From the NCBI GenBank assembly GCA_020137815.1, contig CM035355.1:4071520-4135519 (forward strand): a DNA stretch of 64,000 nucleotides. The letters run 5' to 3'. The stretch's first letter is position 1. The number at the start of each line of letters is the position of its first letter. The notes below the pieces were generated by a model. That model was not told the origin of the DNA. It searched no databases and saw nothing but the letters and a program-made list of their open reading frames with translations. The DNA comes from Hormiphora californensis. Taxonomy: Eukaryota > Ctenophora > Tentaculata > Cydippida > Pleurobrachiidae. Positions 1 through 12,059 of the stretch are shown one piece after another. The translations under genes and the position numbers were made by a program.

Positions 1-2
1 TA

Positions 3-287
3 CCGGATGAGTGGTTTGGTGAGGATTGGCGGGAGACTATTGTAAGACATGGTACTTCATACATTACTCCAATGGAACATAAGGATTGGCCGGTCTGTAA
101 CCAGGGAACACGCTGCGGATTTAAAGTGAAGCGTCAGCAAGATGTAATTGATGTTAATAGTCACTTATGGAGGTGTACACTTGGACCAGAGAAGGGTTAC
201 CATTACCATCCGAAACGATACAGAGGTGCTGTCGTAGTGGTTCCGATGGGGTATTCAACACAACTCTGTATAATCTTTAAATCTTAA
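3..287 (+). other. coding-like unit, copy A (5' end cut by window)
   Basis: The open frame runs from the window edge to a stop at 285-287 and contains the motif HKDWPVCNQGTRCG. It is clearly related to copy B at 799-1164; both share the order PDEW, RHGTS, MEHKDWPVCNQGTRCG, WRCTL and HPKRYRGAV. I do not recognise the family. Conservation of the frame between two diverged copies suggests it once coded for protein, but no splice structure is evident. It may be a fragment of a multicopy gene or of a mobile element. Confidence 0.4.
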
Positions 288-307
288 GATAGATCTTCTT
301 GAGGATC

Positions 308-711
308 TAGTACACATGCAGCTCCGGATTGGTAATTGGTGTCCAATGTCCAGGTGTTCATGGACAACCGAGAGCTAAGGAGACATTGATTTTTGTTTTG
401 TACATTTTATTACTGTAAAATATTTTATATAATTTCTTGTATGATTGTTGATTTTTTTGAGCACTGCTGATTTTATAATAACCTTTAACATATTTTATAT
501 AATTTCTTGTATGATTTTGTTTTGGGAGGGAGGGTCGAACAAGGCAAGTATGATTGATGATTTTTTTGAGCACTGCTGATTTTATAATAACCTTTAACAT
601 TTCATCTGTGTCTATATATATGGAGTGATCAAGTGACAGTGGTGACAATTAACCTGTGGCCTTTTTCGAGTTTTTTCTAATTTTGTCTGTTATGAGCCTA
701 ATCTGTTTTCC
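308..711. repeat. 3' tail of duplicated unit, copy A
   Basis: This AT-rich tail follows copy A. Its first part (about 318-480) matches 1777-1945, and its last part (627-711, starting TGATCAAGTGACAG) matches 2822-2906. The tail of copy B is thus the same sequence interrupted by the block at about 2037-2812. A 31-bp hairpin transposon sits inside at 517-547. Confidence 0.7.
517..547. mobile_element. 31-bp hairpin transposon with perfect 8-bp target duplication
   Basis: TTGTTTTGGGAGGGAGGG through to CGAACAAGGCAA is flanked on both sides by GTATGATT (509-516 and 548-555). Related sequence in copy B (about 1960-1980) and elsewhere in copy A lacks it. The consensus ends are TTGCCTTGTTC and GAACAAGGCAA. 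Confidence 0.8.
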
Positions 712-798
712 CACCCTACACACTACGTGCAGAAGGTTATAGTACATGAATGTACATACTATGTATATTGAAGTTATAATCTGGAAAGTTTTGGTTTT

Positions 799-1164
799 TT
801 GTCTCTCCAATTATATCCCGATGGCATGCGTGTACCGGATGAGTGGGTAAGTGAGGACTGGCAGTGGACTTATGTAAGACATGGTACTTCAGACATTACT
901 CCAATGGAACATAAGGATTGGCCGGTCTGTAACCAGGGAACACGCTGCGGAAGTGTGAAAGTGAAGTTTCAGCGAGATGTAATTGATGTTAACAGTTTCA
1001 TATGGAGGTGTACACTTGAACCAGCTAAGGGTTACCATTTCCATCCGAAACGATACAGAGGTGCTGTCCTACTCCTAGTGGCTCCGATGAGGCATTCATC
1101 ACATGATTTCTGTATCTACATTAAATCTAGTATACATGCAGCTCCGGACGGGGTCCTGCCCTAA
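799..1164 (+). other. coding-like unit, copy B
   Basis: This 121-codon open frame is homologous to copy A at 3-287 over about 95 residues, with mostly conservative replacements. It has conserved Trp, His and two Cys (CNQGTRC). The product family is unrecognised. The 3' part of the duplicated unit is interrupted by a 628-bp insertion at 1149, which supplies the last codons and the stop of this frame. The true C-terminus is therefore probably like that of copy A. Confidence 0.4.
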
Positions 1165-1776
1165 AAAAGCTAAAGGTACCCTGATTTTGGTCGATGGCTT
1201 TTTTTATGTTGGCTTTTTTAGCTTTTTTTAGCTTTTTTAGCTTTTTTAGCTTTTTTTAGCCCTACTTTTTATGTTTTTTTCAGCATTCATCCTGACACTT
1301 TTTCATTAAATTTTTATCCTTCCGGATGCCTATTGACTGTATTTGTTCATTTCCTGCACCTTTTTTACCATAATCTACCGTTTATGTCCATACATAGAAA
1401 TTTCTGTATCCACCCCTACTGCCATTTTCTAGAGAGATTTCTTCGATAAAAATATTATTCAAATTTGATAAAAATAGTTTTAAAAAAGTTCAAAAAACGT
1501 TATAAAACGTTATAATAAAAGTTTAAAAAATTTGGCGTCAGCGGGATTCGAACCTATGTGAATCCACAAAAAACTCAATTTTAGCTTTTTTTAGCTTTTT
1601 TAGCTTTTTTAGCCTATAAAAAGGCTAAAAAAAGCTAATAAAAGCTAAAAAGGCTAAAAAAAGCTAAAAAGGCTAAAAAAGGCTAAAAAAGGCTAAAAAA
1701 GCTTTTAAAAAAGCCATTGGTACCCTGATTTTGGCCGATGGCTTGGCTTTTTTTAAGGCTGGACCCCCCCCCCCCC
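1149..1776. mobile_element. 628-bp insertion in copy B with 9-bp target duplication
   Basis: Copy A reads straight through AGCTCCGGATTGG near 320. In copy B that site is split. AGCTCCGGA (1140-1148) precedes the insert and AGCTCTGGA (1777-1785) follows it, which is a 9-bp duplication with one mismatch. The insert starts CGGGGTCCTGCC and ends GGCTGGACCCC plus a C run, so its ends are inverted. Inside are many AGCTTTTTT/AAAAAAGCT repeats in both orientations, two copies of a GGTACCCTGATTTTGG motif, and a tRNA 3' relic. It has no coding capacity. Confidence 0.6.
1533..1560 (-). other. tRNA 3'-end relic (B box)
   Basis: On the minus strand this reads GGTTCGAATCCCGCTGACGC, a B-box/T-arm sequence followed by a plausible acceptor strand. 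No matching D-arm, anticodon arm or 5' acceptor strand is found upstream, and the T stem is mismatched. It is a relic or the head of a tRNA-derived SINE, not a working tRNA. Confidence 0.35.
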
Positions 1777-2036
1777 AGCTCTGGATTGGTAATTGGTGTC
1801 CAATGTCCAGGTGTTCATGGACAACCGAGAGCTAAGGAGACATTGATTTTTGTTTTGTACATTTTATTACTGTAAAATATTTTATATAATTTCTTGTATG
1901 ATTGATGATTTTTTTTGAGCACTGCTGATTTTATATTAACCTGTAACATATTTTATATAATTTCTTGTACGATTGATGATTTTTTTGACTACTGCTGATT
2001 TTATAATAACCTTTAACATTTCATCTGTGTCTATCT

Positions 2037-2812
<776 letters not shown>

Positions 2813-2984
2813 TATATAATGTGATCAAGTGACAGTGGTGACAATTAACCTGTGGCCTTTTTCGAGTTTTTTCTAATTTTGTCTGTTATGAGCCTAATCT
2901 GTTTTCCCACATATGTGAGCCGGATAATTTGGATTTTCCACCGTTTTTTTAGTAGTCTATTAAGCAGTCTTACAGTGGTCACTG

Positions 2985-3195
2985 GTCATCCGACATATTC
3001 CGACGTGAAATCCGACGAGAAATCCGACGAGAAATGAGCCACGCATCAGAGAGATGTGCCGCAGTAAGCAAATGATGTCACGCTTCAACTCTTCTCTCTC
3101 GTTAGTCTTTATGTCTCTCTCACTGCGCGCCTCATTCCAGGTCGAGATTCAGGTCGAATTTCACGTCGAGGTATGGCAATTATGTCGGATGACCA
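2985..3195. repeat. small foldback
   Basis: CATCCGACATATTCCGACGTG at about 2988 is mirrored by the complement at about 3155-3193 (CACGTCGAGG..TTATGTCGGATG). The arms are about 30 bp and imperfect, with CACTGGTC/GACCACTG extensions. There is no coding content in the loop. Confidence 0.5.
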
Positions 3196-3235
3196 CTGTT
3201 ATTGACAAGGGAGTTGCAGTTCAATGTTCCAACTC

Positions 3236-3899
3236 TTAGTGAGTTCTCCTTCTTTCCAAGAAGTCTCGTGCCTTCCGACTGTACTCGTTTTTTAACATCT
3301 CAGCTCCGGCTGTTCTACTCATCAGTCTCTCCTTCTCCATGATAAAGAAGGGACACTGGAAACTGTTCGCTGTGTGGGTGGTGGCATTGAGCTGATCGAT
3401 CTTGCTTCGGCTACTCTTGCAGTTTGCACAGCATCTGGAGTCAACTTTCCTATCCTTCTTCACTTGACAATCCTTGAACCGATGATTTCCAGCACAGTAG
3501 GTACAAACTGGATCACCGCTGTCTCTCCTGGGGCACATCACTGAGTCTGACTTGTGACCATAGCGTTGACATTTGAAACATTGGACGATATGGAATCGAT
3601 CCTTCACAATGTGGATTGAAAATCAAGGTTAATTCTGTCATTCCTTTTGCGAACAATCTCCCGTATCTTTTTTGACATCTGGACAACTGCATATCGATCC
3701 TCCTTATGAAGAAAGATGACTTTCAGTTCCTCTTGGTGACTTTCAACCTGTTCTTTGATTTCCTCATTCTTCCTCAGTATTTCACTGTACACTTCCTCGG
3801 CAGTGGTAATTTCTCCAGCAATGTCTGAGATTGTAACTTTGGGATTGAGCTTCTTGGTGGTCAGATCAAGAGATTCTGCTACCGTTGCATCTTCCTGCT
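3236..3899 (-). pseudogene. non-LTR retrotransposon ORF1 (gag-like) relic with CCHC knuckles
   Basis: Reading leftwards from about 3899, one frame encodes a gag-like segment (PKVTISDIAGEITTAEEVYS, then a Lys/Glu-rich helix) and stops near 3604. The frame then shifts into 3236-3607, which carries two zinc knuckles (CFKCQRYGHKSDSVMC and CTYCAGNHRFKDC) followed by CCANC. Order and spacing are those of ORF1 proteins of Jockey/I-type non-LTR elements, which bind nucleic acid. No reverse transcriptase follows. The frameshift between the halves and the missing ORF2 mark it as a dead fragment. Confidence 0.75.
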
Positions 3900-4277
3900 G
3901 TGTTCACAGTGCTGTGTTCACAGTGGGTAAACACTGAAATGTTATGGGTGGCCGCGGTCCGATAGGAATCCGGATTCCAGTGGGCAGTCACTGCCCGGCA
4001 GTGTCCGGCCTCTAGCGGGAAAAAGAAAAAACTTTCGGAGAGCTATGCTCTACTACATCCATCAATTTTTCCAATTCTAATTCATTCCGTACTCCACTCT
4101 GACGTTTTGTCATTGTCCAACTTTCGCATCCGTGTGAGATCATCCAATTATTACAAAGTTACAGAGTTACAATTAAGATTTCCACACGGATATTTTCCAG
4201 GGAGGGGAGGCTCTGTGAGGAACTGACTGTGCAGTTTGTACACGAAGAAGATCACACGATTACGTCACGCCTCACGG

Positions 4278-4570
4278 AGCCCTTTAGGGGAAACTCTAGC
4301 TGGATGGATGTGCAGTAATGATGGTTCATAATTGCCAAAAAACTACTTTATTGTTTATGATGAAGCTCATCACTAAGATCGCACCAGGATTTGCCCTATT
4401 TCGCTCGTAAAACATACTTTTACGTAGCGTGCGATGACAGACACACAGCCATGACCACGCATTCTGAGTGATGGGCTTCATCATGATCTGAAGTAGAGTT
4501 TTGGTAACTATGAGCCCTCATTATTGTACGTCCATCCAGATTCCAGCTAGAGTTTTTTAAAGGGGGGTGG
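4278..4570. repeat. foldback element, about 100-bp arms
   Basis: The left arm (about 4280-4375, with AACTCTAGCTGGA and GATGAAGCTCATCACT) is mirrored by the right arm (about 4465-4568, with AGTGATGGGCTTCATC and TCCAGCTAGAGTT). The arms are diverged by substitutions and small indels. No open frame of interest lies in the loop. The rest of 3940-6650 shows only the direct repeat below and unclassified sequence. Confidence 0.6.
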
Positions 4571-5090
4571 CGGCCAACATCGGCCTGAATATAAATAAGT
4601 GTAGACACTTCACAATAAATTAACCTGTAATAAATTAAATATAAATTATAGTCAATTAACCCATCTGGTATAACTGCTCATCCATGTTGCCTTCCCCTCT
4701 CATTCTACCCCGATGCCCTCTGATGGAGATTGTTATTGAACCCCTAACATTTCAACCCTTTGACCCTCCTAGCCTGTTTCTTTGAAAACTTTGTCTAGAT
4801 GAAATTGAGACAATATGTGCTAATTATCATGGGATTACACACGACACCGAGCCACCTAATTAGGGGTTGTGAGCCGATACCAACTAAGACTCAGCATAGA
4901 AAAATCTTCATGTTCCTACGGTCATAACGTAACTAAAACGTAGAGGTAAGGAAAAAATCGTGGTATTCAAATGAACCTTAGACAATTACAATCAAGCTCT
5001 TATAAATTTCAAATAATTTTACCCGTTTGTTGATGACACGTGATCCCCTCAAAAATTTTGGTTGAATTTCGTCTTTAGACAGTCATAAGA

Positions 5091-5331
5091 CATTCCCCCT
5101 TCTGTGGCTTGGTATTGCACCAGCTCCCCATCTTGGGCAGAAGCAGTTGGCAATATACCAGCCACCGATTCCCCTTCCCCCGGCCAACCCCAGCGCCAGA
5201 TGATCGCCGGACACATATAGTGCTCCAGATAACCGTACCGGACACACATAGTGCTCCAGATCACAGATAATATATCTCATACTCGTCTTCTCTATATCGA
5301 TCATTTTCTCTCTAATCTCCTTCTAACACTG
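5091..5331. repeat. 240-bp direct repeat, copy 1
   Basis: Near-identical to 5555-5795 at an offset of 464 bp. It begins CATTCCCCCTTCTGTGG and ends near TCTCTCTAATCTC. The minus-strand open frames here are present in both copies only because the DNA is duplicated, and I see no family for them. Confidence 0.8.
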
Positions 5332-5554
5332 CAACCTAGCTTTTTTATGTAAAATCCTGAAACTGTCCCTAACTATCCTAAATCTGTCTCAAACTATCCC
5401 AACTGTTTAAACTCAGCCAACCAGAATGCAGGCTAACATTTGCAAGACCAATCAAAATCCTAGGCGTATAACTGCTCCTCCAATGAGAGGCGATAGCTTG
5501 ACCAATCACAGCACAGCACCAGTAGTATAAAAGTGCTTCCTAAAATCGGTGTCT

Positions 5555-5795
5555 CATTCCCCCTTCTGTGGCTTGGTATTGCACCAGCTCCCCATCTTGG
5601 GCAGAAGCAGTTGGCAATATACCAGCCACCGATTCCCCTTCCCCCGGCCAACCCCAGCGCCAGATGATCGCCGGACACATATAGTGCTCCAGATAACCGT
5701 ACCGGACACACATAGTGCTCCAGATCACAGATAATATATCTCATACTCGTCTTCTCTATATCGATCATTTTCTCTCTAATCTCTTTCTAACGCTA
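5555..5795. repeat. 240-bp direct repeat, copy 2, preceded by CCAAT and TATA boxes
   Basis: Second copy of the repeat. Unlike copy 1 it is preceded by CCAAT-like motifs (CCAATGAGAG near 5480, ACCAATCACA near 5500) and TATAAAAG near 5527. These are spaced like a promoter whose transcript would start close to the repeat. Whether the unit is a transcribed RNA, an LTR-like unit or just a duplication cannot be decided from the sequence. Confidence 0.6.
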
Positions 5796-6653
5796 AAACC
5801 CTTAACCCGCCGCCCAACCCCACCGCCCCACCCCGCCCACCCTAATTGAAGCGGTTTTACAAGTACAAACTCAGGGGACAAATACTTTAGAGTTCAATAG
5901 TGAACCAATTAGTCCATCAGGTCACATGTCAACTACTGTCCAATTACATCATTAAATCTTTCAATTCCTATGGAAAGGCACGTAAATGTCACGAGGATCA
6001 CATTACAGCGGTACACTGCTGACCATAATCAAACCGGGGCCACCCCCTCCCTCACGTTTCACGGGGTAGCCCCGGTCCTCACCAAATTCACTTCAAACCC
6101 ATCGGGACGCCTCACGGCAACTCGAAATCACGCTGGTAATCAAGTTCTTCAGCCCCAGTCACTCACGTGCGCCAAACTACCCCCCCCCCCCCCCAGCGGT
6201 GGCAAATCCCTTATCTGGGAAGCCTCTCATGGTCAACCGTGAGCCCATACCAAAGGCTCCAAAAGACCAGCCGCTCTTACCAACCAACCAACCAACCACA
6301 GTCATAAGACACTCTAAACATTGAGCTAGGACAAAAACTCGGGTACCAAAATGACCGCCAGACAATTTCCTACAACTCTTATGGGGATGCAATGTGATCC
6401 GAGCAATTTTGCATTTGTGAATTAAGAATTTTTCAAAACGTGAACCCCGGTCGGATTTCATGAACACGTATGACATATGACTGTCGTATGTGTCGCCTGA
6501 CAATTCTAAAGAACACTGATTTTTGTTAGAACCATTTTGACAAATTTTTCGATGAGTTTTGATTAATTTAATGGAGCCCGGTCATGACCCAAAATCGCAG
6601 ATCACGCAAAGACAGTGGGACACCCTGTATATCGTCATTATCATTTCTTTAGC

Positions 6654-9600
6654 ATGTCAGAAGCAGTAGTGTTGAGAGCGTGGAGGGAGAGGTGGGGTGA
6701 GGATAGATGGTTAAAGGATATAATATCCAGTAACATGGACGGAGCTGCATTTGCTGGTGAGTATTCTGAGTATTCTAAGGCTTGTACTCAATGAGTACAA
6801 TGCACAGATGGACACAGGCGACTCACTGAGTACACTATACAGATAGACACAGTACCAGGCAACTCAAAAGATGAAAGACCTTCGTTCAAAGAGAGACTCT
6901 GGGACAGTTCTATTTCATTTTGTATTGTCAATTCCCCCTTATAAGATCCCTTTCCCCTTTTTAAAAAAATAAGATCCCATTCCCCGCAGATAGTATACTA
7001 AGTTTATTACTGGTTGGCACCACTCCAAACCCTCAACTGGCCCGCTATCTAGAACTATCCCTCTCTTCCGGGGCACTCCCTGTATGTCAATTCATAAAGA
7101 CTGTTCATGAAAAGGTGAAGGCAGAACCTCTTCCATTTTACAACTGTCTTGTATCCTGTCTTTCCAGTCACACCGCTACTATCAGGTAAAGAGGGGGACT
7201 AGCAACCTTGCAAAGGACACAATATTTCTTCCCCTCTCCCTAACCCTTGCCTTGCTCTACCCTGTTTCACCGCACCCTGTACGGGAAATATCTTTTCAAA
7301 TGTTAGAATATAACAACCTCACTCTCCCACTCCCAGTGATGAGGCCGATGCAAGTGACCCCTCGAAACTGCCCAGTGTGCTACTGGCCCTAGTTGAATGG
7401 CTGGTTCGAATTGAAATACACGCCATGAAACAGCTTTCATTCGGTAGGTACTGCAGTTGCCCGCGGTAAATCTGCTAACAGATATGGTCCCCTTGGAACA
7501 TCAATGTAACGCGCGGGAACACACGACTAGCAATATCAGCGCACACAGTACCTCCCTGCCATTGTGCCTTGATTTTAGCCGGCAAAAACTAGCAATATCC
7601 CCCCCCCCCCCCCCCCCCTAGATCAGATGTCAAATGCCATTTGACAAATGGGCAAACCAAACTAGCAATAACCGATAACTGGTTGTCATTTGAGTCCTGA
7701 AAAACTCCTGTAACAGTTTATTTAACCGGTGTTTTCCTCCAACAGAATCAGAGGAGGAATGTATCTCGCTTTTTAAGGGGTGTACAGAAATAATGAACCA
7801 AATCTGTGATTCAGTCCTTCTGAGGTCCCTGGCTCCCCTATACAGTGCAGCAAAGTGGCAGAATCTTAGTGTAACTGCTGACCAAAATATCCAAATACCG
7901 TGTGATGCATGTAAGTGGCTTGTGAATTAACTAATTAACATGTAATTAATCTGGAAACAGTGATCGGTCATTGATCCAACAAATTAATCCCTTATTTTCA
8001 GGTTCTGACACCGGTAAAAAGACTCTGGCGGGCTGTGTTATATCCCTGGTGAGATCTCTAGAGAGTATCGGGGGTAGCACTGATAAACAAACCCTGAGAC
8101 ACCATGTGTTCAACTTGCCATGTAGACAGCTGTTGTATCAAGATATATTACAGCAGGGGCGGATCTGTACAACTGAGTTTATTAACAAGATGGCCTTTCA
8201 TTACAGGTACTTTAAGTTCTACTTTTGAAAATGTGGTTACTGCCCATTTTAATTGGACTGAGCCATTTCCAGTCATTCCCTTTAGTTTGATGGGTTTCGC
8301 GTCCTATACCAAATTATTATTACCCCTCTGTGAGCCATAACAGAGGGGTAATTTCATTACCAATACCAAATTGAACAGACCTGTGTCTTGCCTGTTTCTT
8401 TTCATAACTCTCCCCCACACAGGTGTAGTGTGGAACAGGTCTGCCTGGAGCTAGGCAAATCCCATCTGACACTAATGGCATCAGATAGTGCGTGCCGGGA
8501 GCCCATTCTAGCCCTTCTACTCTACAAATATCCAACCCTCCTATCCGACACCCTTCCCTCCTCCAAATCGTGTCGAGATGTGGTCACCCAACTTATCCAA
8601 GAGGAACCCCTTTGGAACAAAGTGGCCTCATCAGGGGGCCCCGATTGGAACATTTCTCTCCCCTTCCTCCAAGCTATCCTAACCCACAAGGTCATAACTA
8701 CAGAGATATTTGAGACCCTGAAAACCTCGCTCCCCACTGAGGGGACTGGTATTTGCGCAGTGTTTGACCGGGCATCCCAACTTCTGACGGAGACAATTGA
8801 ACTCTTTACTCGTTATACCGGGGAGGCTCAATTCATTGCCGGTATAGAAGGGGTATCCAGGGGCCACAAGAATTTCTGTGAGTTAGCAGATAGAATGTTC
8901 TATGTCGCACTGGCAAGGGGCCAGCTAAACACACTAATGAGTGGTGTTAGTGATGTGATAGACAGTGTCAGTGAGGCATCTACAGACGAACAGTCTCGAT
9001 CAGCTGTGTTTGATATTTCCTGTCTGCTCCTCGTTAGGTGTACAATGATATTCGGGGCCCAGGTTGTGCCGCAATCTGCTGTCTTTGGTAGGTGGTTGGG
9101 GTCTCACTCCTGTGGTATGTATAGTCCCACCCTTCCCATCCTGCCACTAACTCGACCTGTTGTGGCGGAGTCTCACCAGAGGAACGTGGACTGTTTGGTT
9201 CAGTTTTTGTCGAGTACAAGTGAACGAAATGTAGATACAAGTTCATTCAAGAATCTTATAATAGCCTTCCCTGACGCATTACGAGATACCATGCAGGCTA
9301 TAAAAACGAAGGTAACATTTTGTCAAAGTAACGAACCCGGTTAGTCAAAAATTGTTAACTCAAAAATCGTTTAGAATGTAGGAAGTGGGTGTTTAATTAT
9401 TTCACTTTCTCGCAGGTTATTCTAGATGAAACATTCAAGGAACAAACTTCAAAGTTTAGAGATTTACTGCTAGTGCCCGTGTTTGTGGCAATTCATTGGC
9501 TGATTCACTTCAGTGAAACTGTAGAGGAGGATCTCCGGCATGTGGTTAGTGTTACCATGGTTACCATGATGTGGTTAGTGTAACCATGGTTACCACAATG

Positions 9601-11738
9601 TGGTTAGTGTTACCATGGTTACCACAATGTGGTTAGTGTTACCATGGTTACCACAATGTGGTTGGTGTTATCATGGTTACCACAATGTGGTTAGTGTTAC
9701 CATGGTTACCACAATGTAGTTAGTGTTACCATGGTTACCACAATGTAGTTAGTGTTACCATGGTTACCACAATGTGGTTAGTGTTACCATGGTTACCACA
9801 ATGTGGTTAGTGTTATCATGGTTACCACAATGTGGTTAGTGTTATCATGGTTACCACAATGTGGTCATTCAAACAATGAGAGATCCTTTTTTTTTTAATT
9901 CTGGTTGAAAAATTTGGTTTTACTCCTCCCCTTTCCGAAAAGAGAAGGGGATTATTTGATACTATCTTGTTATACCACACAAATATCTAACTTCATGTGT
10001 GTTTCAGTCGAAGTTAATGATGAAGCCCTTCCTAAAGAACGTCACACAGTACACCTCTACAATTCTACTGCAACAGAGGTGTGACCTCCTCCAAAAGGGG
10101 CTTCATGCCACTCTGAGTCTACATGATAAGAAGAAGCTGGTCAAGAAGTCGTTCTGGACATCAACTGTTGGTCCAGAGAGGGGCGTGGTGGAAACTGATA
10201 AGGCGTGGAAGGCACTCAGGTAACTGATCAAGTAGTTACCACTCCCTCTCTTATCAGTAACCATGGTTACCATTCCCCGTTTTTATTACATCTAGTAACC
10301 ATGGTTACCACTCCCTCTCTTATCAGTAACCATGGTTACCATTCCCCGTTCTTATTACATCTAGTAACCATGGTTACTAATTACTATTCCATATCTTATC
10401 AGTAACCATGGTAACCACCACTCTCTCTCTCCAGGAGAGCACCAACTCTGGACTGTCTATCGGAGCTTGGATTATTTGATAATGTCTCGAACGTTGTGTC
10501 CGGGGCAGCACTGCAAGTCCTTTCCTTCCCAATAAATGATGACATAACTCATGGAGTGGTGGCTGGTGCTCTCTTTCTCCAGACCGACCCTAGATATGTT
10601 CCCTGGCTCTTTCAACACACAATACCAAGTAATTATACACGTCTAACTGACACTATCAATCCACCTTCAACACATGCATCCCTTTATCCAGGTTTATTGA
10701 TAGATGGCCTGGCTCCCAAGTACAAGTCCTATATCTGGGCTTTATCTAAACTCGCCTTCATATCTATTGACTTGTACCTGACGGGGGTCAATACGGCTGA
10801 TCAGGAACATGCCCGGGTCAAGAGAGTTTGTGGTTCAGTATCTACTGATGATATTAGGTAATTAATAATAGCATTAGCTAGGTTAATTAGTTAACCTGGT
10901 CCTATGTGGTTTTATTGAGTAACATATATCCTATTGGGTACAGTGTCCCCTCTCTTTATGGGAAGGCCGAAGGGGGATCCCTAACTAAACGTATCACGCA
11001 CGTGATAATATGAGAGAGACAGCGCAGGAAGATAGAAGAAGGGGGGATATCATACCCAATGTATCCTACAGGTGGGAGATGTTGAGGGAGCCACTATCAG
11101 TATTCTGGAGAAACATGACCACTCTCCTGCAGAAGGAGAGCGAGGAACTAGGCATTACTTTCATCTACCAGTTCTTTAACCGGTATGTGTGATTTATGGA
11201 GTTCCCCCTTATCCCCGATCTGCTTTCACAGAGAGAATATAACAGCTTGTTGCTGTCCTGTCTGATAGTTGCTGTCAGAGTATTGGCCTGACTGCTGTCC
11301 CAACCTTGAAGGGCTGGTGTCACCGTCCGCGGCATCATAATGCCCACAGTGGCCCCCACTCCAAGTATTGGCCTGACCTTATTAATATTATCATTTCTTT
11401 CGTTAGATCCGCGGTCACAGCTCAATGGCAGCTGGCAGTTGGTGACATGGACACCAGGCAATGGCACCAAGCCTGACAGCAGTGCGAACAGTGATTCCTC
11501 TTTCTTGACTGCCAATATCCCCCTGACACACCCCTCTTTTAGGTTTATCAAGTGCGCTCTAGAGACGGATAGAGATCGACTGAAGGAGCTGATTAGCGGT
11601 ATTGGTCGAGATAGTCTACGGGATGGAGCTGCATTTATGGTCCGGAACGGGTCTGTCAAGGAGGGTCTCGCTCTGTTAGAGTTATCAGGGTCGGCACTGG
11701 ATGAACAGGCCGCTGTTTTACAGACTGTGTTAGTGTGA
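6654..11738 (+). CDS. MED24: Mediator complex subunit 24 (12 exons)
   Basis: MED24 is a tail-module subunit of the nuclear Mediator complex, which links activators to RNA polymerase II. Exons: 6654-6756, 6990-7185, 7337-7443, 7746-7910, 8002-8206, 8423-9311, 9416-9544, 10008-10219, 10435-10628, 10692-10857, 11072-11182, 11543-11738. All introns are GT-AG, all phases close, and the product is 890 residues (human about 990). Family resemblance is seen at the N-terminus (LRAWRERWGEDRW, like the AWKERW of vertebrates), in exon 6 (SAVFDISCLLLVRCTMIFG, matching the FDISFLML segment), in the LAPKYKSY/KLAF region, and in the last exon (LLELSGSALDEQAAVL at the place of the vertebrate end). AATAAA follows at 11750. 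Intron 7 holds a long minisatellite. Exon 7 could end one or two bases differently. Confidence 0.87.
7601..7619. repeat. poly(C) run in MED24 intron 3
   Basis: An uninterrupted C run. Similar runs occur at about 1764-1776, 6181-6194, 12756-12771 and 22735-22773. They are prone to length error. Confidence 0.8.
9545..9868. repeat. 29-bp minisatellite with RFX X-box-like motif, MED24 intron 7
   Basis: About eleven units of 29 bp (GTTACCATGGTTACCACAATGTGGTTAGT with point changes, given here in full only as a composite of positions 9580-9608) begin at the 5' splice site of intron 7. Each unit contains GTTACCATGGTTAC, close to the palindromic X-box bound by RFX factors. A second, related array lies in intron 8 at 10236-10415. 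Confidence 0.8.
10236..10415. repeat. CCATGG-containing minisatellite, MED24 intron 8
   Basis: Alternating units of TAACCATGGTTACCACTC and TAACCATGGTTACCATTC, each followed by a pyrimidine-rich stretch. They share the TAACCATGGTTAC core with intron 7. The array ends just before the exon 9 acceptor at 10434. Confidence 0.75.
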
Positions 11739-11828
11739 AGTTGTGAATGAATAAAACACGATTATATTTTACACATTTTATTTGTTTGACCAGTCAGAGT
11801 GCAAGTGTTGGAGTTTGACAGAATGAAG

Positions 11829-11937
11829 CAGGAACCGACCGAATCAAGAAATACTGGTCTCTGATTGGCTGATAACCAGTCACGTGACCTAAATAACGAG
11901 TTCTGATTGGTTGTTTACTTGTTTCGGTCGGTTCCTG
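11829..11937. mobile_element. 109-bp hAT-type MITE, copy 1
   Basis: The terminal inverted repeats are CAGGAACCGACCGAA and TTCGGTCGGTTCCTG. An exact 8-bp target duplication, GAATGAAG, flanks both sides (11821-11828 and 11938-11945). A second 109-bp copy lies inverted at 41441-41549. An 8-bp duplication with CAG-starting ends fits the hAT superfamily. It has no coding capacity. It contains TCACGTGA and a CCAATCAG-like motif. Confidence 0.93.
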
Positions 11938-12059
11938 GAATGAAGTATATTATGAGCCTTGATTGTGCCTTGCAAGACTGCTATGAGAATTGTGTGTGGT
12001 ATTGTTTAATACTTTTCCCATTTATTTCCCAGCTTGAAACCCCTGTGTATCAATATCAT

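Noticed and set aside
1533-1605. A functional tRNA gene on the minus strand
   Set aside because: Only the B box and 3' acceptor-like strand are present. The T stem is mismatched and no anticodon arm or A box can be folded.
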